The notes under the pieces: generated by a model
The model's input: the letters and a program-made list of their open reading frames with translations, nothing else
The model's database searches: none
What the model was told of the DNA's origin: nothing
Shown here: one piece after another, positions 8,012-17,764 of the stretch
Layout of the letters: the number at the start of each line of letters is the position of its first letter
Numbering within the stretch: the stretch's first letter is position 1
Assembly (NCBI GenBank): GCA_021324115.1
Contig: JAJPJS010000012.1
Location: forward strand, 1-45,376
DNA from: Nitrososphaerota archaeon
GTDB taxonomy: Archaea; Thermoproteota; Nitrososphaeria; Conexivisphaerales; DTJL01
Length of the DNA stretch: 45,376 bases
Direction: 5' to 3'
Translations under genes and position numbers: made by a program

Positions 8012-9883
8012 TCACTTTTTATCTTCGTCTACCACCTTGTAATCTGCATCAACCACTTTCTTGCCTTCATTGGACTCAGCTTCGCTCTGAGGCTGGGCCT
8101 GGGTCTGCGTTGCCTGAGCAGCCTGGTACATCGACGCACCTATTTCACCTAACGTTTTCTGAAGGGATTCTACGGCCTGTTTTATCTGGGAAACATCCTT
8201 TCCTCCGAGCGCGGTTCTCAGGTCGGCCTGTCCCTTCTCTATGGATGAAACCTGTTCCGGTTTGAGCTTATCCTTAAGGTCTGTTTTTGTCTTTTCGGCG
8301 GTATACAGCAGAGAGTCCGCGGTATTCCTGAGCTCTGCTTCCTCCTGTCTTTTCTTGTCTTGCTCGGCATACTGTTCGGCCTCTCTTACCATTCGTTCCT
8401 TCTCTTCCTTGCTCAGTTTCGTAGATGCCGTGATTGTTATTTTCGATTCTTTGTTGGTTGCCAGATCCTTAGCAGTAACATTCAGAATCCCGTTAGCATC
8501 AATATCAAACGTAACTTCTATCTGGGGTACGCCCCTTGGAGCAGGAGGTATTCCTGTCAGATTGAACATTCCAAGGGACACGTTGTCCGCTGCCATCGGC
8601 CTTTCACCCTGCAAAACGTGAATTGTAACCGTGGTTTGATAGTCGGCGGCCGTGGAAAATACCTGACTCTTCTTTGTTGGAATCGTGGTGTTCCGTTCAA
8701 TGATCTTGGTGAATATCCCACCAAGAGTTTCAACTCCAAGCGAAAGAGGGGTTACATCCAGAAGCAGAAGGTCCTTGACTTCTCCCGTCAGCACCGCACC
8801 CTGAATGGCAGCCCCCACGGCAACGCACTCCATCGGGTCCACGCCTCTTTCGGAAGGTTTGCCAATGGTGTCTTCTATGAATTTTCTTACGAGGGGCATT
8901 CTTGTCTGACCCCCAATGAGAATTATCTTGTCAACATCCTTTGGCTCCACCTTCGCATCTGCAAGCACCTTCATGATAGGGTCAGCCACCCGTTTTACGA
9001 TTGGGTAAGCCAATTCTTCGAGCTTCGACCTTGTAATTGTCATGTGAAGATGTTTCGGAGAGTTACCCTGCATCGCAATGAAAGGGAGATCTATATCCGT
9101 GGATAATACATTCGAGAGTTCGATCTTGGCCTTTTCAGCGGCCTCCTTCAACCTCATCATTGCCATCTTATCGGTGGTAAGGTCTATTCCGTTCTGTACT
9201 CTGAATTCATTGACGATATAGTCGATGAGCGCATTATCGATGTCCGCTCCTCCTGTTTTGGTGTCCCCGCTTGTAGCCAATACCTGGAAGACGCCACCCC
9301 CGAACTCCATAAGAGTAACATCGTGAGTGCCCCCACCGAAACTGAAGACCAAAATCTTCATTTCTTTATCAGCTTTATCTAATCCGTACGCAAGGCAGGC
9401 TGCGGTTGGCTCGTTTATGATCCTGACGACTTCCAGCCCCGCAATTTCGCCGGCGTCTTTTGTGGCCTGCCTCTGATTATCATTAAAATGAGCTGGGACA
9501 GTGATCACGGCCTTTCGTATCGAGCTTCCCAAGTATGTCTCGGCATCTTTTTTGATTTTCTGAAGTATGAATGCAGAAATCTGTTGCGGCGTGAAGCTCT
9601 TGCTATCAAATGTGACTTTGTAATCAGTACCCATCTTTCGCTTGATTTCATATATGGTTCGCTCCGGATTGGTGGTTGCCTGCCTTTTTGCTGGCTCACC
9701 CACCAACAACTGACCATCGGCCGTGAAAGCCACAACAGAGGGGAACATCTTGCCCGCCACGGTGGGCCCTTCTGCACTGGGAATGACAACAGGTCTTCCC
9801 GCCTCCATAACAGCGGCGGCAGAGTTAGTGGTCCCCAGGTCGATTCCAATTATCTTTTCCCGAACAGCCTGTTCTTTACTCAA
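8012..9883 (-). CDS. dnaK: Chaperone DnaK (Hsp70)
   Basis: Cytoplasmic ATP-dependent foldase of 623 residues. The nucleotide domain has [10 protein letters not shown] (12-21), [15 protein letters not shown] (156-170) and [12 protein letters not shown]; the substrate domain has [14 protein letters not shown] and the usual lid and acidic tail. The second phosphate motif, normally DLGGGTFD, reads SFGGGTHD at 181-188, so the usual leading Asp is Ser. The TTG start at 9883 overlaps the grpE stop (TTGA) and follows a strong Shine-Dalgarno, AGGAGGA. Works with GrpE (exchange factor) and DnaJ encoded on either side. Confidence 0.96.
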   Translation of the reverse strand: MSKEQAVREKIIGIDLGTTNSAAAVMEAGRPVVIPSAEGPTVAGKMFPSVVAFTADGQLLVGEPAKRQATTNPERTIYEIKRKMGTDYKVTFDSKSFTPQQISAFILQKIKKDAETYLGSSIRKAVITVPAHFNDNQRQATKDAGEIAGLEVVRIINEPTAACLAYGLDKADKEMKILVFSFGGGTHDVTLMEFGGGVFQVLATSGDTKTGGADIDNALIDYIVNEFRVQNGIDLTTDKMAMMRLKEAAEKAKIELSNVLSTDIDLPFIAMQGNSPKHLHMTITRSKLEELAYPIVKRVADPIMKVLADAKVEPKDVDKIILIGGQTRMPLVRKFIEDTIGKPSERGVDPMECVAVGAAIQGAVLTGEVKDLLLLDVTPLSLGVETLGGIFTKIIERNTTIPTKKSQVFSTAADYQTTVTIHVLQGERPMAADNVSLGMFNLTGIPPAPRGVPQIEVTFDIDANGILNVTAKDLATNKESKITITASTKLSKEEKERMVREAEQYAEQDKKRQEEAELRNTADSLLYTAEKTKTDLKDKLKPEQVSSIEKGQADLRTALGGKDVSQIKQAVESLQKTLGEIGASMYQAAQATQTQAQPQSEAESNEGKKVVDADYKVVDEDKK

Positions 9884-10452
9884 CTGTGATTCCTCCTTTC
9901 CAGCACTCCTATCTTAACTGAACTCGGGCGAAGCACCTTGCCATCGAACATAAATCCCTTGCGTATTTCTTCCACCACCTTTCCCACCTTCTCCAGAGGG
10001 ACAGCCACCTCACCGACAGCCTCGTGAAGGTCTGGGTCAAAATCTTTGCCAACGGATTCAATGGGTTCAAGCCCTTCCTTCCGGAGCAGTGCAACAGTCT
10101 TGGTGTAAACCACCTGTATTCCATTGATCATCTCCTGTTTATCATCGCTCCTCTTGATCGCTTCGAGCGCCAGTTCCAGTTCATCAAGTATCGTCAGTAT
10201 TTCAGATACAAGCTTTGATACATTGACCTTTTCAGCTTCAATTCTCTCCCGTTCGACTCTTTTCCTGAAGTTCTCAAAATCGGCTTGAAGGTACTGAAGC
10301 CTCTTCAGATATTCTTCAGCCCGTGCGTGCTCTCTGTCCAGTTCAGTCTTCAGTGATTCGATTTCCTTCTCATGAGTGGTGTTAACAACCTCAGAGCTCT
10401 GAGGTTCTGTTTCACTCCTTGCATTTTCTGCGCTATGCGATTGTTCACTCAT
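9880..10452 (-). CDS. grpE: Nucleotide exchange factor GrpE
   Basis: The 190-residue product has an acidic, Ser-rich N-terminus, a long coiled coil (about residues 26-90, with [22 protein letters not shown]) for dimerisation and the GrpE signature [17 protein letters not shown] near the end. It promotes ADP release from DnaK, encoded directly downstream with a 4-base overlap. It is first in the heat-shock operon; the divergent spacer to the ABC transporter holds the inverted repeat GCAATT-N5-AATTGC and TATA-like sequences. Confidence 0.95.
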   Translation of the reverse strand: MSEQSHSAENARSETEPQSSEVVNTTHEKEIESLKTELDREHARAEEYLKRLQYLQADFENFRKRVERERIEAEKVNVSKLVSEILTILDELELALEAIKRSDDKQEMINGIQVVYTKTVALLRKEGLEPIESVGKDFDPDLHEAVGEVAVPLEKVGKVVEEIRKGFMFDGKVLRPSSVKIGVLERRNHS

Positions 10453-10490
10453 TCAGCATGTTCCCCCTAGGGAATTCTTGCCTGATAGAA

Positions 10491-10507
10491 GCAATTTCTA
10501 TAATTGC
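10491..10507. promoter_or_regulatory. Inverted repeat in the grpE/ABC divergent promoter region
   Basis: GCAATT and AATTGC are perfect inverted arms separated by TCTAT, 39 bases upstream of the grpE ATG and next to TTTAAG elements that could serve as TATA boxes for either strand. It could be an operator for a heat-shock regulator. A short AT-rich repeat can occur by chance. Confidence 0.3.
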
Positions 10508-10586
10508 TTTAAGTCTTTTCATGGTTTTATGTGTTAAGATAATCGTGAAAAACTTTAAGGTATCGACAAGCATCAGACGGCCAGAT

Positions 10587-11381
10587 TTGGCAGGCATAGT
10601 CGAGGCTCAGAACGTAACCAAGCGCTTTGGCACGCTGTACGCCCTTTCAGGTCTGAGCCTCAGCGTCAAGCCGGGCGAAATATATGGTCTGCTCGGGCCA
10701 AACGGTTCCGGTAAGACTACAACGATAAAGATCATCTCTGGAATCCTTCAGCCTGACGATGGCCGAGTCAACGTGCTCGGGATTGACCCTGCTTCCGATC
10801 CTGTGGGAGCCAAATCAAAAATAGGTTATGTACCAGAGAATCCCTTGCTCTATGAATCACTTACCCCGAGGGAATTTTTTGAATTCGTGGCTTCAGTAAG
10901 GAAGATGTCGAAAACCGATGCTCAAGAGAGGGCGACCAAACTCGTGAAGGCTTTTGATATAGATCAATATTTTGATTCACCCATCGCTACACTGTCTATG
11001 GGTACCAAGCAAAAGATAGCGGTTATCTCTGCTCTTATACATGAACCTCCTCTTCTACTGATGGACGAACCGCTTAACGGGCTGGATGCGAAGAGTAGCA
11101 GGATACTGAAGGAACTTATGGCGTATCACACGGAAATGGGCGGATCCGTGCTATTTTCCACCCATATAATGGAGGTGGCCGAGAACATCTGCACCAGGAT
11201 CGGCATCATCTATCAGGGGAGAATAGTGGCTGAGGGTACAATGGACGAGCTACGGAGTTACGCCGGAGGGTCCGGCACCACTCTCGAACAGGTGTTTCTG
11301 CGGCTAACCAACGAAGAATCGGAAATAGCCGATACCATAAGAGTTTTGCGGGAAGCTTTTAGTGCGGCTAGGGTGAAATGA
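10587..11381 (+). CDS. ABC transporter ATP-binding protein
   Basis: A 264-residue ATPase with Walker A GPNGSGKT (residues 37-44), the signature LSMGTKQK, Walker B LLLMDEP, and the switch histidine in LFSTHIMEV, which is the layout of ABC-2 type exporters. TTG at 10587 (LAGIVEAQNVTKRFG) is chosen because the domain begins there; the open frame extends upstream to 10419 but that part overlaps the grpE promoter region. The next gene encodes a polytopic permease with almost no gap, so the two form one exporter. Substrate unknown. Confidence 0.88.
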   Translation: MAGIVEAQNVTKRFGTLYALSGLSLSVKPGEIYGLLGPNGSGKTTTIKIISGILQPDDGRVNVLGIDPASDPVGAKSKIGYVPENPLLYESLTPREFFEFVASVRKMSKTDAQERATKLVKAFDIDQYFDSPIATLSMGTKQKIAVISALIHEPPLLLMDEPLNGLDAKSSRILKELMAYHTEMGGSVLFSTHIMEVAENICTRIGIIYQGRIVAEGTMDELRSYAGGSGTTLEQVFLRLTNEESEIADTIRVLREAFSAARVK

Positions 11382-11382
11382 A

Positions 11383-13050
11383 CTGTCTGCAAAGTCAACA
11401 GCCAGACTCGGATACAGTGAAGCCTGGCGACTGAGCAGAATACCGTACGAAGAGCTTGTTTTCAGGTCCTTTATGCAATCCAGAGGTGCCGGGGGATTTA
11501 ATCCAGTCTTTACGTTCGGAGACCAATCTAAAGCGATCCAGAATAGAGAACGAACCATACGCAGGATTATCCAATCGGCAAGATGGAACAAGCTCGCAGT
11601 CGCTTTGGTGGTTGCTTTTGCATCCACCGTACCCATGATAGGCTACGCTATAAATCCAAGCGAAGGGGGCCTGTTGGCAGCCGATTCACTTGGCCTTCTG
11701 ATGTTGTTCTGTTACTGTATACTTTACGGCATTCAGGTTCTTCCTGGATTGGTAAGTGCGGAGTCTGTAGCGTCTCTCGAGACTCTTCCACTTTCAGTTC
11801 AGGACACGTCGCTCATATCCACCTTCTCATTTGTGAGGACGATGGACTACATACTGATAGCTGGAATCGTGACTCCGACGATTCTGATAGGCATCCTTAC
11901 ACATTCTGTCTTGGGCACCATCACCGAACTGCTTGCAACATCAGTCAATATGATATTTGCGATAGCTATCTCACTCTATCTTGCAGGCATGTTCTACAGA
12001 AACCTGTCAGGAGGAATCCACTCCAAGATGGAATCGGTTCTGAGGCTTGGTTTTGTTCTGATGTGGGGGCTGCTAATAATGGGGCTCGGCTTCTTCTTCA
12101 ATTATGTCAGTTATGTTGCACCTTTGATTAATACTTCACTTCAGGATGGTAGCATAGCTGTACTCATGGTACTTTCCACACTTCATCCGTTTTCTTTTTC
12201 ATTCATGTTAATGAGTTCGATTTATCATCAACCCACCTTCTTCTTACTTGTATCTTTAGTCTCAATATGCATTTATTCCGTGCTGGCCCTATTCGCAATC
12301 AGATGGAGTATCTCGGTTACAGCAACAATCGGATCTTACAAGTTCACCGCAATTAAACGGCATCTCATCAATAACTATAACCTGCATACTTTTCGACCGA
12401 TGTTCGCATATGCGCTGAAAGATTTCAGAATTGCATATCGCAATCCGTCCACTGCATTCCTTGTGGCTGCTCCGGTCTTCGAAACAGTTGTGGTGATACT
12501 ACCTTTGGTTTCTGCGAATGTTGTCGGTACCCTTCCCACACTTATTGGCACCTTCATAGGTGGTTTGTTCTCTTCCTTTACAACTGTTGGCCTGTTAAAT
12601 GCTGAAGGCGCTGGATTTGAATACACAAAAACACTTCCAATTCCTCTGAAGACAACGATTCACGCAAAAGCCATGACAGCAACTGTCACATTTCTGCCCA
12701 TCCCATTCGTCTTTGCTATATTGAGTTATCTCAAGCCCCTGACTCACGAGCTGTTGTACCTTGTCCCCATATTCAGCGTATTTTCTGTAGCCAGCGCAAG
12801 CATGGCCGAGATAACGGTCTTTCTTGCTATGGCAGGAGCCGGAAGAATGGTCGCATTTAACGCCTCATCTGGAATGTTGCAATTCTTCTTGGCGATGGTA
12901 GTTGGCGCAGTGATTGTGGGAGCTCCATTGATCGCGTTTGGAATGGTAGAACTATTGTTTGGAAACCTATCGTTGTCACTCATTAGCTCAGGCCTGATAT
13001 CGATCCTTGAATTCGCTGTCATGAATACATTGATTTCGAGGAGAAGCTAA
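11383..13050 (+). CDS. ABC-2 type transporter permease
   Basis: A polytopic membrane protein with about a dozen hydrophobic segments, partner of the ATPase just upstream. A CTG at 11383 follows GGGTGA by six bases and begins one base after the ATPase stop; in-frame residues from there (TARLGYSEAWRLSRIPYEE) look protein-like, giving 555 residues. The conventional alternative is the ATG at 11473 (525 residues), which has no clear ribosome site and leaves a 91-base gap. Membrane segments start about 50 residues after the ATG. Exported substrate unknown. Confidence 0.8.
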   Translation: MSAKSTARLGYSEAWRLSRIPYEELVFRSFMQSRGAGGFNPVFTFGDQSKAIQNRERTIRRIIQSARWNKLAVALVVAFASTVPMIGYAINPSEGGLLAADSLGLLMLFCYCILYGIQVLPGLVSAESVASLETLPLSVQDTSLISTFSFVRTMDYILIAGIVTPTILIGILTHSVLGTITELLATSVNMIFAIAISLYLAGMFYRNLSGGIHSKMESVLRLGFVLMWGLLIMGLGFFFNYVSYVAPLINTSLQDGSIAVLMVLSTLHPFSFSFMLMSSIYHQPTFFLLVSLVSICIYSVLALFAIRWSISVTATIGSYKFTAIKRHLINNYNLHTFRPMFAYALKDFRIAYRNPSTAFLVAAPVFETVVVILPLVSANVVGTLPTLIGTFIGGLFSSFTTVGLLNAEGAGFEYTKTLPIPLKTTIHAKAMTATVTFLPIPFVFAILSYLKPLTHELLYLVPIFSVFSVASASMAEITVFLAMAGAGRMVAFNASSGMLQFFLAMVVGAVIVGAPLIAFGMVELLFGNLSLSLISSGLISILEFAVMNTLISRRS

Positions 13051-13056
13051 AATCAT

Positions 13057-13860
13057 CTAATAGAATGCCGCCGCCAGCATGCCATAGTAGCTTGGGCGAT
13101 CATACTGTAGGTATTGCAACTTCATTGAATGGGATGCGATCGCTCCTGCGAGCATGAGCATCTGCCACAAACTGTCCGGCTTCGCATCTTCAACAAGCGT
13201 TTTATCGATGGACAGAAGCTCTTTCAACCTTTCTCCTTTCAGTATGCTCAAAACCAGCTTGTCAAATTTTGCAGCGGCCGGGTCGTATCCGTAAGGACCA
13301 TTTTTGTCATGCGCATGAGCCTGGTCAGCACTTGCAACGAAAAGCACCCTTCTTTTGAATTCTGATGCGGCTTTATCCACACAAACACCCATGTCTACTA
13401 GGTTGGACCATGGAATCTCTCTTGATGGCGTAAGTAACACCGCTTTCTTAATGGAGCGGAGAAAATGAAGGGGGATGATTGTCCCCCAGTCAAGCGGCAT
13501 CCTGGAGTTGCTTCCGGAATCGGTGCCATAGTTGACAAATGCAACTGGTAACTTCATCTTTTGGGCGACAGAATATATCCGATTGGCCAGTTCTCTATCG
13601 GTTGGTATGTCGATCTTTATCCTATGCCGTCCATTTACCACGGTTCCTGTGAGATACTCTGTACCAATCACGCCCATCACCCCCCTGATTCTCAGATTGT
13701 GTGGGGTTACTATCACAACCGTTTCTGGAGACTTCGACAGCACCTTTTTGCTGCATTCCACCACCGAGTGTCTGAGCAGAGCATAGTCTCCTTCTGCCTC
13801 TTCGAAACCCCTGACAAGTCCCCCACCGTGCGGTAGTATGGCAGCTGTAACAATTGGCAA
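13057..13860 (-). CDS. LigB-type class III extradiol dioxygenase family protein
   Basis: The 267-residue product resembles the LigB/DODA/AMMECR1-associated family: an early metal-ligand motif in AAILPHGGG, a second histidine in VIVTPHNLRI, the Asp/His segment SADQAHAHDKNGPYGY near residues 177-192, and a conserved C-terminal YYGMLAAAF. Family members open catechol rings with non-haem iron or have related, poorly known roles. Nothing around it suggests aromatic degradation. A perfect 10-bp palindrome (GTTACGTAAC) sits directly upstream of the start. Substrate unknown. Confidence 0.75.
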   Translation of the reverse strand: MPIVTAAILPHGGGLVRGFEEAEGDYALLRHSVVECSKKVLSKSPETVVIVTPHNLRIRGVMGVIGTEYLTGTVVNGRHRIKIDIPTDRELANRIYSVAQKMKLPVAFVNYGTDSGSNSRMPLDWGTIIPLHFLRSIKKAVLLTPSREIPWSNLVDMGVCVDKAASEFKRRVLFVASADQAHAHDKNGPYGYDPAAAKFDKLVLSILKGERLKELLSIDKTLVEDAKPDSLWQMLMLAGAIASHSMKLQYLQYDRPSYYGMLAAAFY

Positions 13861-13964
13861 TGTGTTACGTAACGATATGCGAACTGTCTTATGAAATTTT
13901 AGACGTACTTGTCAATGATTTATGTACCAAGTCGTGATATATTCCATCATAACATATTATTGGT

Positions 13965-14261
13965 ATGCCGAGTAACAGGCTGCGTTATACAGAGGAGTAT
14001 ATAGCTACAAGAGATAGGATCGCTAAGGCCTGTACCGATGTTGGTATGGATGTACTTAGAGTGATTCGTCCCCCCTACCTCAATGGATTGTGGCTGCTGA
14101 TTGTACATACGTTGACCGATGATGCGTATGTCAAAATGCGAGAGAAGGTGATGAAGATGAACCTGCAACCGGATACAATCTTCATAAGAGAAGTGGGTTC
14201 GGGTGAACGAACACTGTGCATCACATTGAAGGAAACCGGCAAGGTGCAGGACTCCTGGTAA
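13965..14261 (+). CDS. Conserved-looking hypothetical protein (98 aa)
   Basis: An ATG-started 98-residue protein with no recognised family. It is soluble, has no cysteine pair typical of zinc binding except scattered Cys, and shows alternating charged and hydrophobic stretches (RLRYTEEYIATRDRIAKAC, then IRPPYLNGLWLLIVHTL) consistent with a small alpha/beta fold. A TATA-like GATATATTCC lies about 30 bases upstream. It precedes the MoeA-like gene by 35 bases on the same strand and could share its transcript. Confidence 0.6.
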   Translation: MPSNRLRYTEEYIATRDRIAKACTDVGMDVLRVIRPPYLNGLWLLIVHTLTDDAYVKMREKVMKMNLQPDTIFIREVGSGERTLCITLKETGKVQDSW

Positions 14262-14296
14262 TCACGCAGTAAACAAAACCATAACAGAGAGTACGG

Positions 14297-15613
14297 GTGA
14301 GCCAACCAAGAACATTTATCTTGGTTAACCGCAGTGCATACTTTGTGAGTCGTGATATTGAAAGGATTTCGTATGAACGCTTGAGGCCTAGAATCAGCGC
14401 AAGGCTGCCAGTGTTATCTCCTGAATCCGTCGAAATCTTTTCAGCCGACGGTAGATATTTGGCGGCAGCAGTACGCGCAGCAAAATCCGTTCCTCCTTAT
14501 GATGTAAGCGAAAAGGACGGATTCGCGGTTTCAAGCAGGGCTTTGGCCGAAGCAACATCAGACAACCCGATCACATTACGCGTAACTGATACAGTTAGTC
14601 CTGGGAGGATTTCCAGAAAACAACTTGGTTCAGGTGAATGTATGAAAATACTCACCGGTGCTTATCTTCCTCCAGGAGCGGATGCTGTGGTAATGCAGGA
14701 AGATGTGGAGTTTGTCAGGGGAAGGGCAACATTTACCAAAAGCATCAACGTGGGGGCCAATCTTTTCAGGGCTGGCTCCGATATAAAGAAAGGCGAAGTA
14801 CTTTTTGATAAGGGTCATCGGCTCTCTTTTGAGGATACCTACATACTTGACTCTGCAGGGATCAGTGATGTACCGGTCACGCAAAGGGTAAAAGTTGGGG
14901 TTCTTGCGACGGGAGACGAACTTACGGGGGAGCGTTCCAAAACAAGGGATGGTTTCATACTGGACATAAACAGACCCGTGATAATGAGTCATCTTGAGAG
15001 ATGCGGTTTTCTGGCGACGGATGCAGGTCTGGCGAGAGACGATATAGATGACATTTCCGGACACATTGAAAGGGTATTGTCCAAGGTAGACGCTCTGATT
15101 ACGACCGGTGGTTCTTCAGTCAGTAATGTCGACCTTGTTTCCGAATCTCTAAGTTCGATGAATACGAAAAGAGTTTTCCACGGGGTAAAAATGCGCCCTT
15201 CAAGTACAGCCGGTTTGAGTTTGCACGGGTCCAAGCCGATCTTCATTTTATCCGGATTGATTCAATCCTGCCTGGTGGCCTTGTATTCTTTCGTGATTCC
15301 CTCTTTGCGTTTCATGGCCGGACTAGGATACACATTCCATTCAGCTATAGAAGCGAAGATTGAGGACGATTTCAAGTTATGGGGAGAACCTGGCTTCAAG
15401 AGAGCCGTGTGGGTTCACATAGAAAACAGGAACGGCGTACTGTATGCCATACCCTCTCCCGCTTCGAGTCACTCCCGTTCGGTTCTTCGAACAAGCCATG
15501 GCTTTTTCATTGGGAACTCTGGATCAATCATAACCAAAGGTAGCACGATACAGATAATACAGGTCAGAGACCTAAACCAGCAGCAAAACATCAAAAGGGT
15601 TAATACGAGATAG
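14297..15613 (+). CDS. moeA: MoeA-like molybdopterin molybdenumtransferase, divergent
   Basis: MoeA inserts molybdate into adenylated molybdopterin. The 438-residue product has the family order: PPYDVSEKDGFAV (near 70), GSGECMKILTGAYLPPGADAVVMQED (105-130), GVLATGDEL and DINRPVIMSHLER, then DALITTGGSSVSNVDLV. The usual LPGNPVS block is replaced by LSGLIQS, and SGGVS-D by TTGGSS, so catalysis may be altered. No other cofactor gene is nearby; the class V aminotransferase follows by about 20 bases. The GTG start at 14297 is the first in frame. Either a MoeA paralogue or a neofunctionalised relative. Confidence 0.82.
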   Translation: MSQPRTFILVNRSAYFVSRDIERISYERLRPRISARLPVLSPESVEIFSADGRYLAAAVRAAKSVPPYDVSEKDGFAVSSRALAEATSDNPITLRVTDTVSPGRISRKQLGSGECMKILTGAYLPPGADAVVMQEDVEFVRGRATFTKSINVGANLFRAGSDIKKGEVLFDKGHRLSFEDTYILDSAGISDVPVTQRVKVGVLATGDELTGERSKTRDGFILDINRPVIMSHLERCGFLATDAGLARDDIDDISGHIERVLSKVDALITTGGSSVSNVDLVSESLSSMNTKRVFHGVKMRPSSTAGLSLHGSKPIFILSGLIQSCLVALYSFVIPSLRFMAGLGYTFHSAIEAKIEDDFKLWGEPGFKRAVWVHIENRNGVLYAIPSPASSHSRSVLRTSHGFFIGNSGSIITKGSTIQIIQVRDLNQQQNIKRVNTR

Positions 15614-15635
15614 ACCGCGGTTGGATGTGATGAAT

Positions 15636-16769
15636 ATGAGCAACAGGAATTCGCCTCTGCTTATGATACCTGGCCCCACTAACCTGGATTCAAGAGTGAT
15701 CGGGGCTCTCTCGTTACCCCAGGTCGCCCACACGGGTCAAACATTCTATTCCGAATTCAAAGACATAGTTGAACTGACTAGATACGCGTTCAAAACGAAT
15801 GGCAGGGTGATTATTTTTTCGGGGTCAGGAACATCAGGGATGGAAAGCTCTGCAGCGTCGTTGCTTGAGCGTGGAGATAAGGTGCTAAGTGTTGAGACCG
15901 GATTCTTCGGTCGGCGCTTCACCACGATTGCCAAGATATACGGTGCCGACGTGGACACTCTGAGCGTTCAGGAGGGAAAGGCAGTGACGCCGGACCTCCT
16001 AGACGAGAGACTTTCTCGCGGTTCCTACGATGCGGTATTGCTAACCCATGTAGAAACGAGCACGGCCGTAGCGAACCCGATAAAGGAGCTTTCTTCTGTA
16101 GCCAGAAGGCATGGCTGTCTGGTGATCGTGGATACCGTCTGCGGTCTGGGTGGGTCTGAATTCAGGTTTGACGAGTGGGGAATAGACGTTGCATTCGCTG
16201 GGTCTCAGAAGGCTCTGGCGGCCCCACCGGGAGCGATGCTCATGGCGATCTCTGACCGTGCAACGGAGAAGCTGACAAGCAGAAAATCCCCAGTAGTCAG
16301 CTATTACTATGACCTGAGACGATGGATCCCGATAATGGATGATCCCCATATCTACCTGACAACTCCTTCGACAGCCGTTCTACGTGCCTTACGGGTTGCG
16401 TTGCAGATGGTAAGAGATGAAGGTCTTGAAAATAGGTGGCAAAGGCATGCAGAACTATCCCGCGCATTTCAGGACAGTCTGGTGTCGGCAGGGGCACGCC
16501 TTTTCTCCGAAAGTCCGGCGCCCACCGTAACCGCAATATCGGTAAAGGATTCTGCAAGTTTAGCCAAGAGGATACTTGCAGAGCATAACATAATGGTGGC
16601 CAGAGGCCTGGACTCGCACTCCAACGATATCATAAGAGTTGGGCATATGGGTATCGTAAACAAACAGATGCTTGACCTGACACTTTCAGCAATCCTTATG
16701 GAGATGAAGCAGCTGGGGGAGAAGGTCGATGTCAGGGAATCAATTGAATTGCACCAAAGGACACGATGA
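15636..16769 (+). CDS. Class V aminotransferase (serine/alanine-glyoxylate type)
   Basis: A PLP enzyme of about 377 residues with the family opening MIPGPTNL, substrate-binding HVETSTAVANP, VDTVCGLGGSEFRFDEWGID, the PLP lysine in GSQKALAAPPG, and the C-terminal RVGHMG. Members move amino groups between serine, alanine or phosphonates and glyoxylate or pyruvate. The exact substrate is not readable. The ATG at 15636 (MSNRN) matches family length; an in-frame TTG at 15621 and ATG at 15630 are alternatives. It probably shares a transcript with the MoeA-like gene. Confidence 0.88.
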   Translation: MSNRNSPLLMIPGPTNLDSRVIGALSLPQVAHTGQTFYSEFKDIVELTRYAFKTNGRVIIFSGSGTSGMESSAASLLERGDKVLSVETGFFGRRFTTIAKIYGADVDTLSVQEGKAVTPDLLDERLSRGSYDAVLLTHVETSTAVANPIKELSSVARRHGCLVIVDTVCGLGGSEFRFDEWGIDVAFAGSQKALAAPPGAMLMAISDRATEKLTSRKSPVVSYYYDLRRWIPIMDDPHIYLTTPSTAVLRALRVALQMVRDEGLENRWQRHAELSRAFQDSLVSAGARLFSESPAPTVTAISVKDSASLAKRILAEHNIMVARGLDSHSNDIIRVGHMGIVNKQMLDLTLSAILMEMKQLGEKVDVRESIELHQRTR

Positions 16770-16864
16770 GTTTGATTGTAATTATATTCAAAATTGCTTC
16801 ATGCCGTAGCATGCAGCATTCTTTTGAGATTCACACTCGACCATGGTAGGCGCTTAAAGTTTCA

Positions 16865-17719
16865 ATGGATTTGCGAAGATCCATTCTTCTGGCATTGGCC
16901 AGGCGATACATTGCCGGAGAAGATGTCAGTGGCCTTGTCTCTTTGGCCAAGAGACTTAACAGTCAGGGTTTCAGGATTACAGCCAATTATCTGGGCGAAG
17001 ATGTAGCCACAGATGAGCAGGTACGAAGAAATGTAGATGAATACATCCTTCTTATGGAAGCCTTCGAGAAAGGCAAGCTGGCATCAAGCATCAGTATCAA
17101 ACCAACGCAGGTGGGTCTATCCTTATCCAGAGAAATCGCGTCGAAGAACGTCAATAGAATATTGGAACAGGCAGCAGACTTGGATCAGTTTGTTTGGATA
17201 GACATGGAAAGCTCTCCATACACAGATGATATACTCCGAATCTACCTTTCGCACAAACAGAGCTATTCAAACATAGGTATAACATTGCAGGCCTACCTAA
17301 AACGCAGTCAAGGCGACCTGAAACGCATGCTGGAAAATGAAAGCAAAATTCGAGTTGTGAAGGGAGCATACAACGAAACACCAGACATAATGTTGAAGGG
17401 CAAATCAGAAATCAGGAACAACTTGGCGGAAATGCTGAAGGCGTTGTTCAAACAAAATAATTTCTTTTCCATAGGTACTCATGACAACAAACTCATTGAA
17501 CTTGCAACAGCTCTATCGCATGAATTCTCAAACGACAATTTTGAATTCCAGTTTCTAAAGGGAATACGCGAGGAGAAGGCTTCAGAACTTCTGGACAGAC
17601 GGTTCAAGGTATCTATTTACACCCCCTATGGCAGAAGCTGGATGCCCTACTCCATCAGACGAATGAGGGAAAGAGATAGTGCAACCTACTTTGTGCTCAG
17701 GTCGATACTTCGTCTTTAG
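16865..17719 (+). CDS. putB: Proline dehydrogenase
   Basis: FAD-dependent oxidation of proline to pyrroline-5-carboxylate. At 284 residues it is the short monofunctional form. Family blocks are present: RVVKGAYNE, FFSIGTHDNKLI, FEFQFLKGIREE, and YTPYGRSWMPYSIRRMRERD, whose arginines bind the substrate carboxylate. No pyrroline-5-carboxylate dehydrogenase is in the window. The ATG at 16865 is used. An AT-rich 145-base stretch separates it from the aro leader. Confidence 0.9.
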   Translation: MDLRRSILLALARRYIAGEDVSGLVSLAKRLNSQGFRITANYLGEDVATDEQVRRNVDEYILLMEAFEKGKLASSISIKPTQVGLSLSREIASKNVNRILEQAADLDQFVWIDMESSPYTDDILRIYLSHKQSYSNIGITLQAYLKRSQGDLKRMLENESKIRVVKGAYNETPDIMLKGKSEIRNNLAEMLKALFKQNNFFSIGTHDNKLIELATALSHEFSNDNFEFQFLKGIREEKASELLDRRFKVSIYTPYGRSWMPYSIRRMRERDSATYFVLRSILRL

Positions 17720-17764
17720 TTCTCCTTTAGGAACGATCACTTTCGTGTATGTCAGCCTAGAGTG

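Noticed and set aside
8360-9106. 248-codon plus-strand frame opposite dnaK
   Set aside because: Shadow of the highly conserved dnaK reading frame; Cys/Arg/His-rich composition typical of antisense frames.
10419-10586. N-terminal extension of the ABC ATPase
   Set aside because: Open in frame but it overlaps the start of grpE and the divergent promoters, and the ATPase domain starts at 10587.
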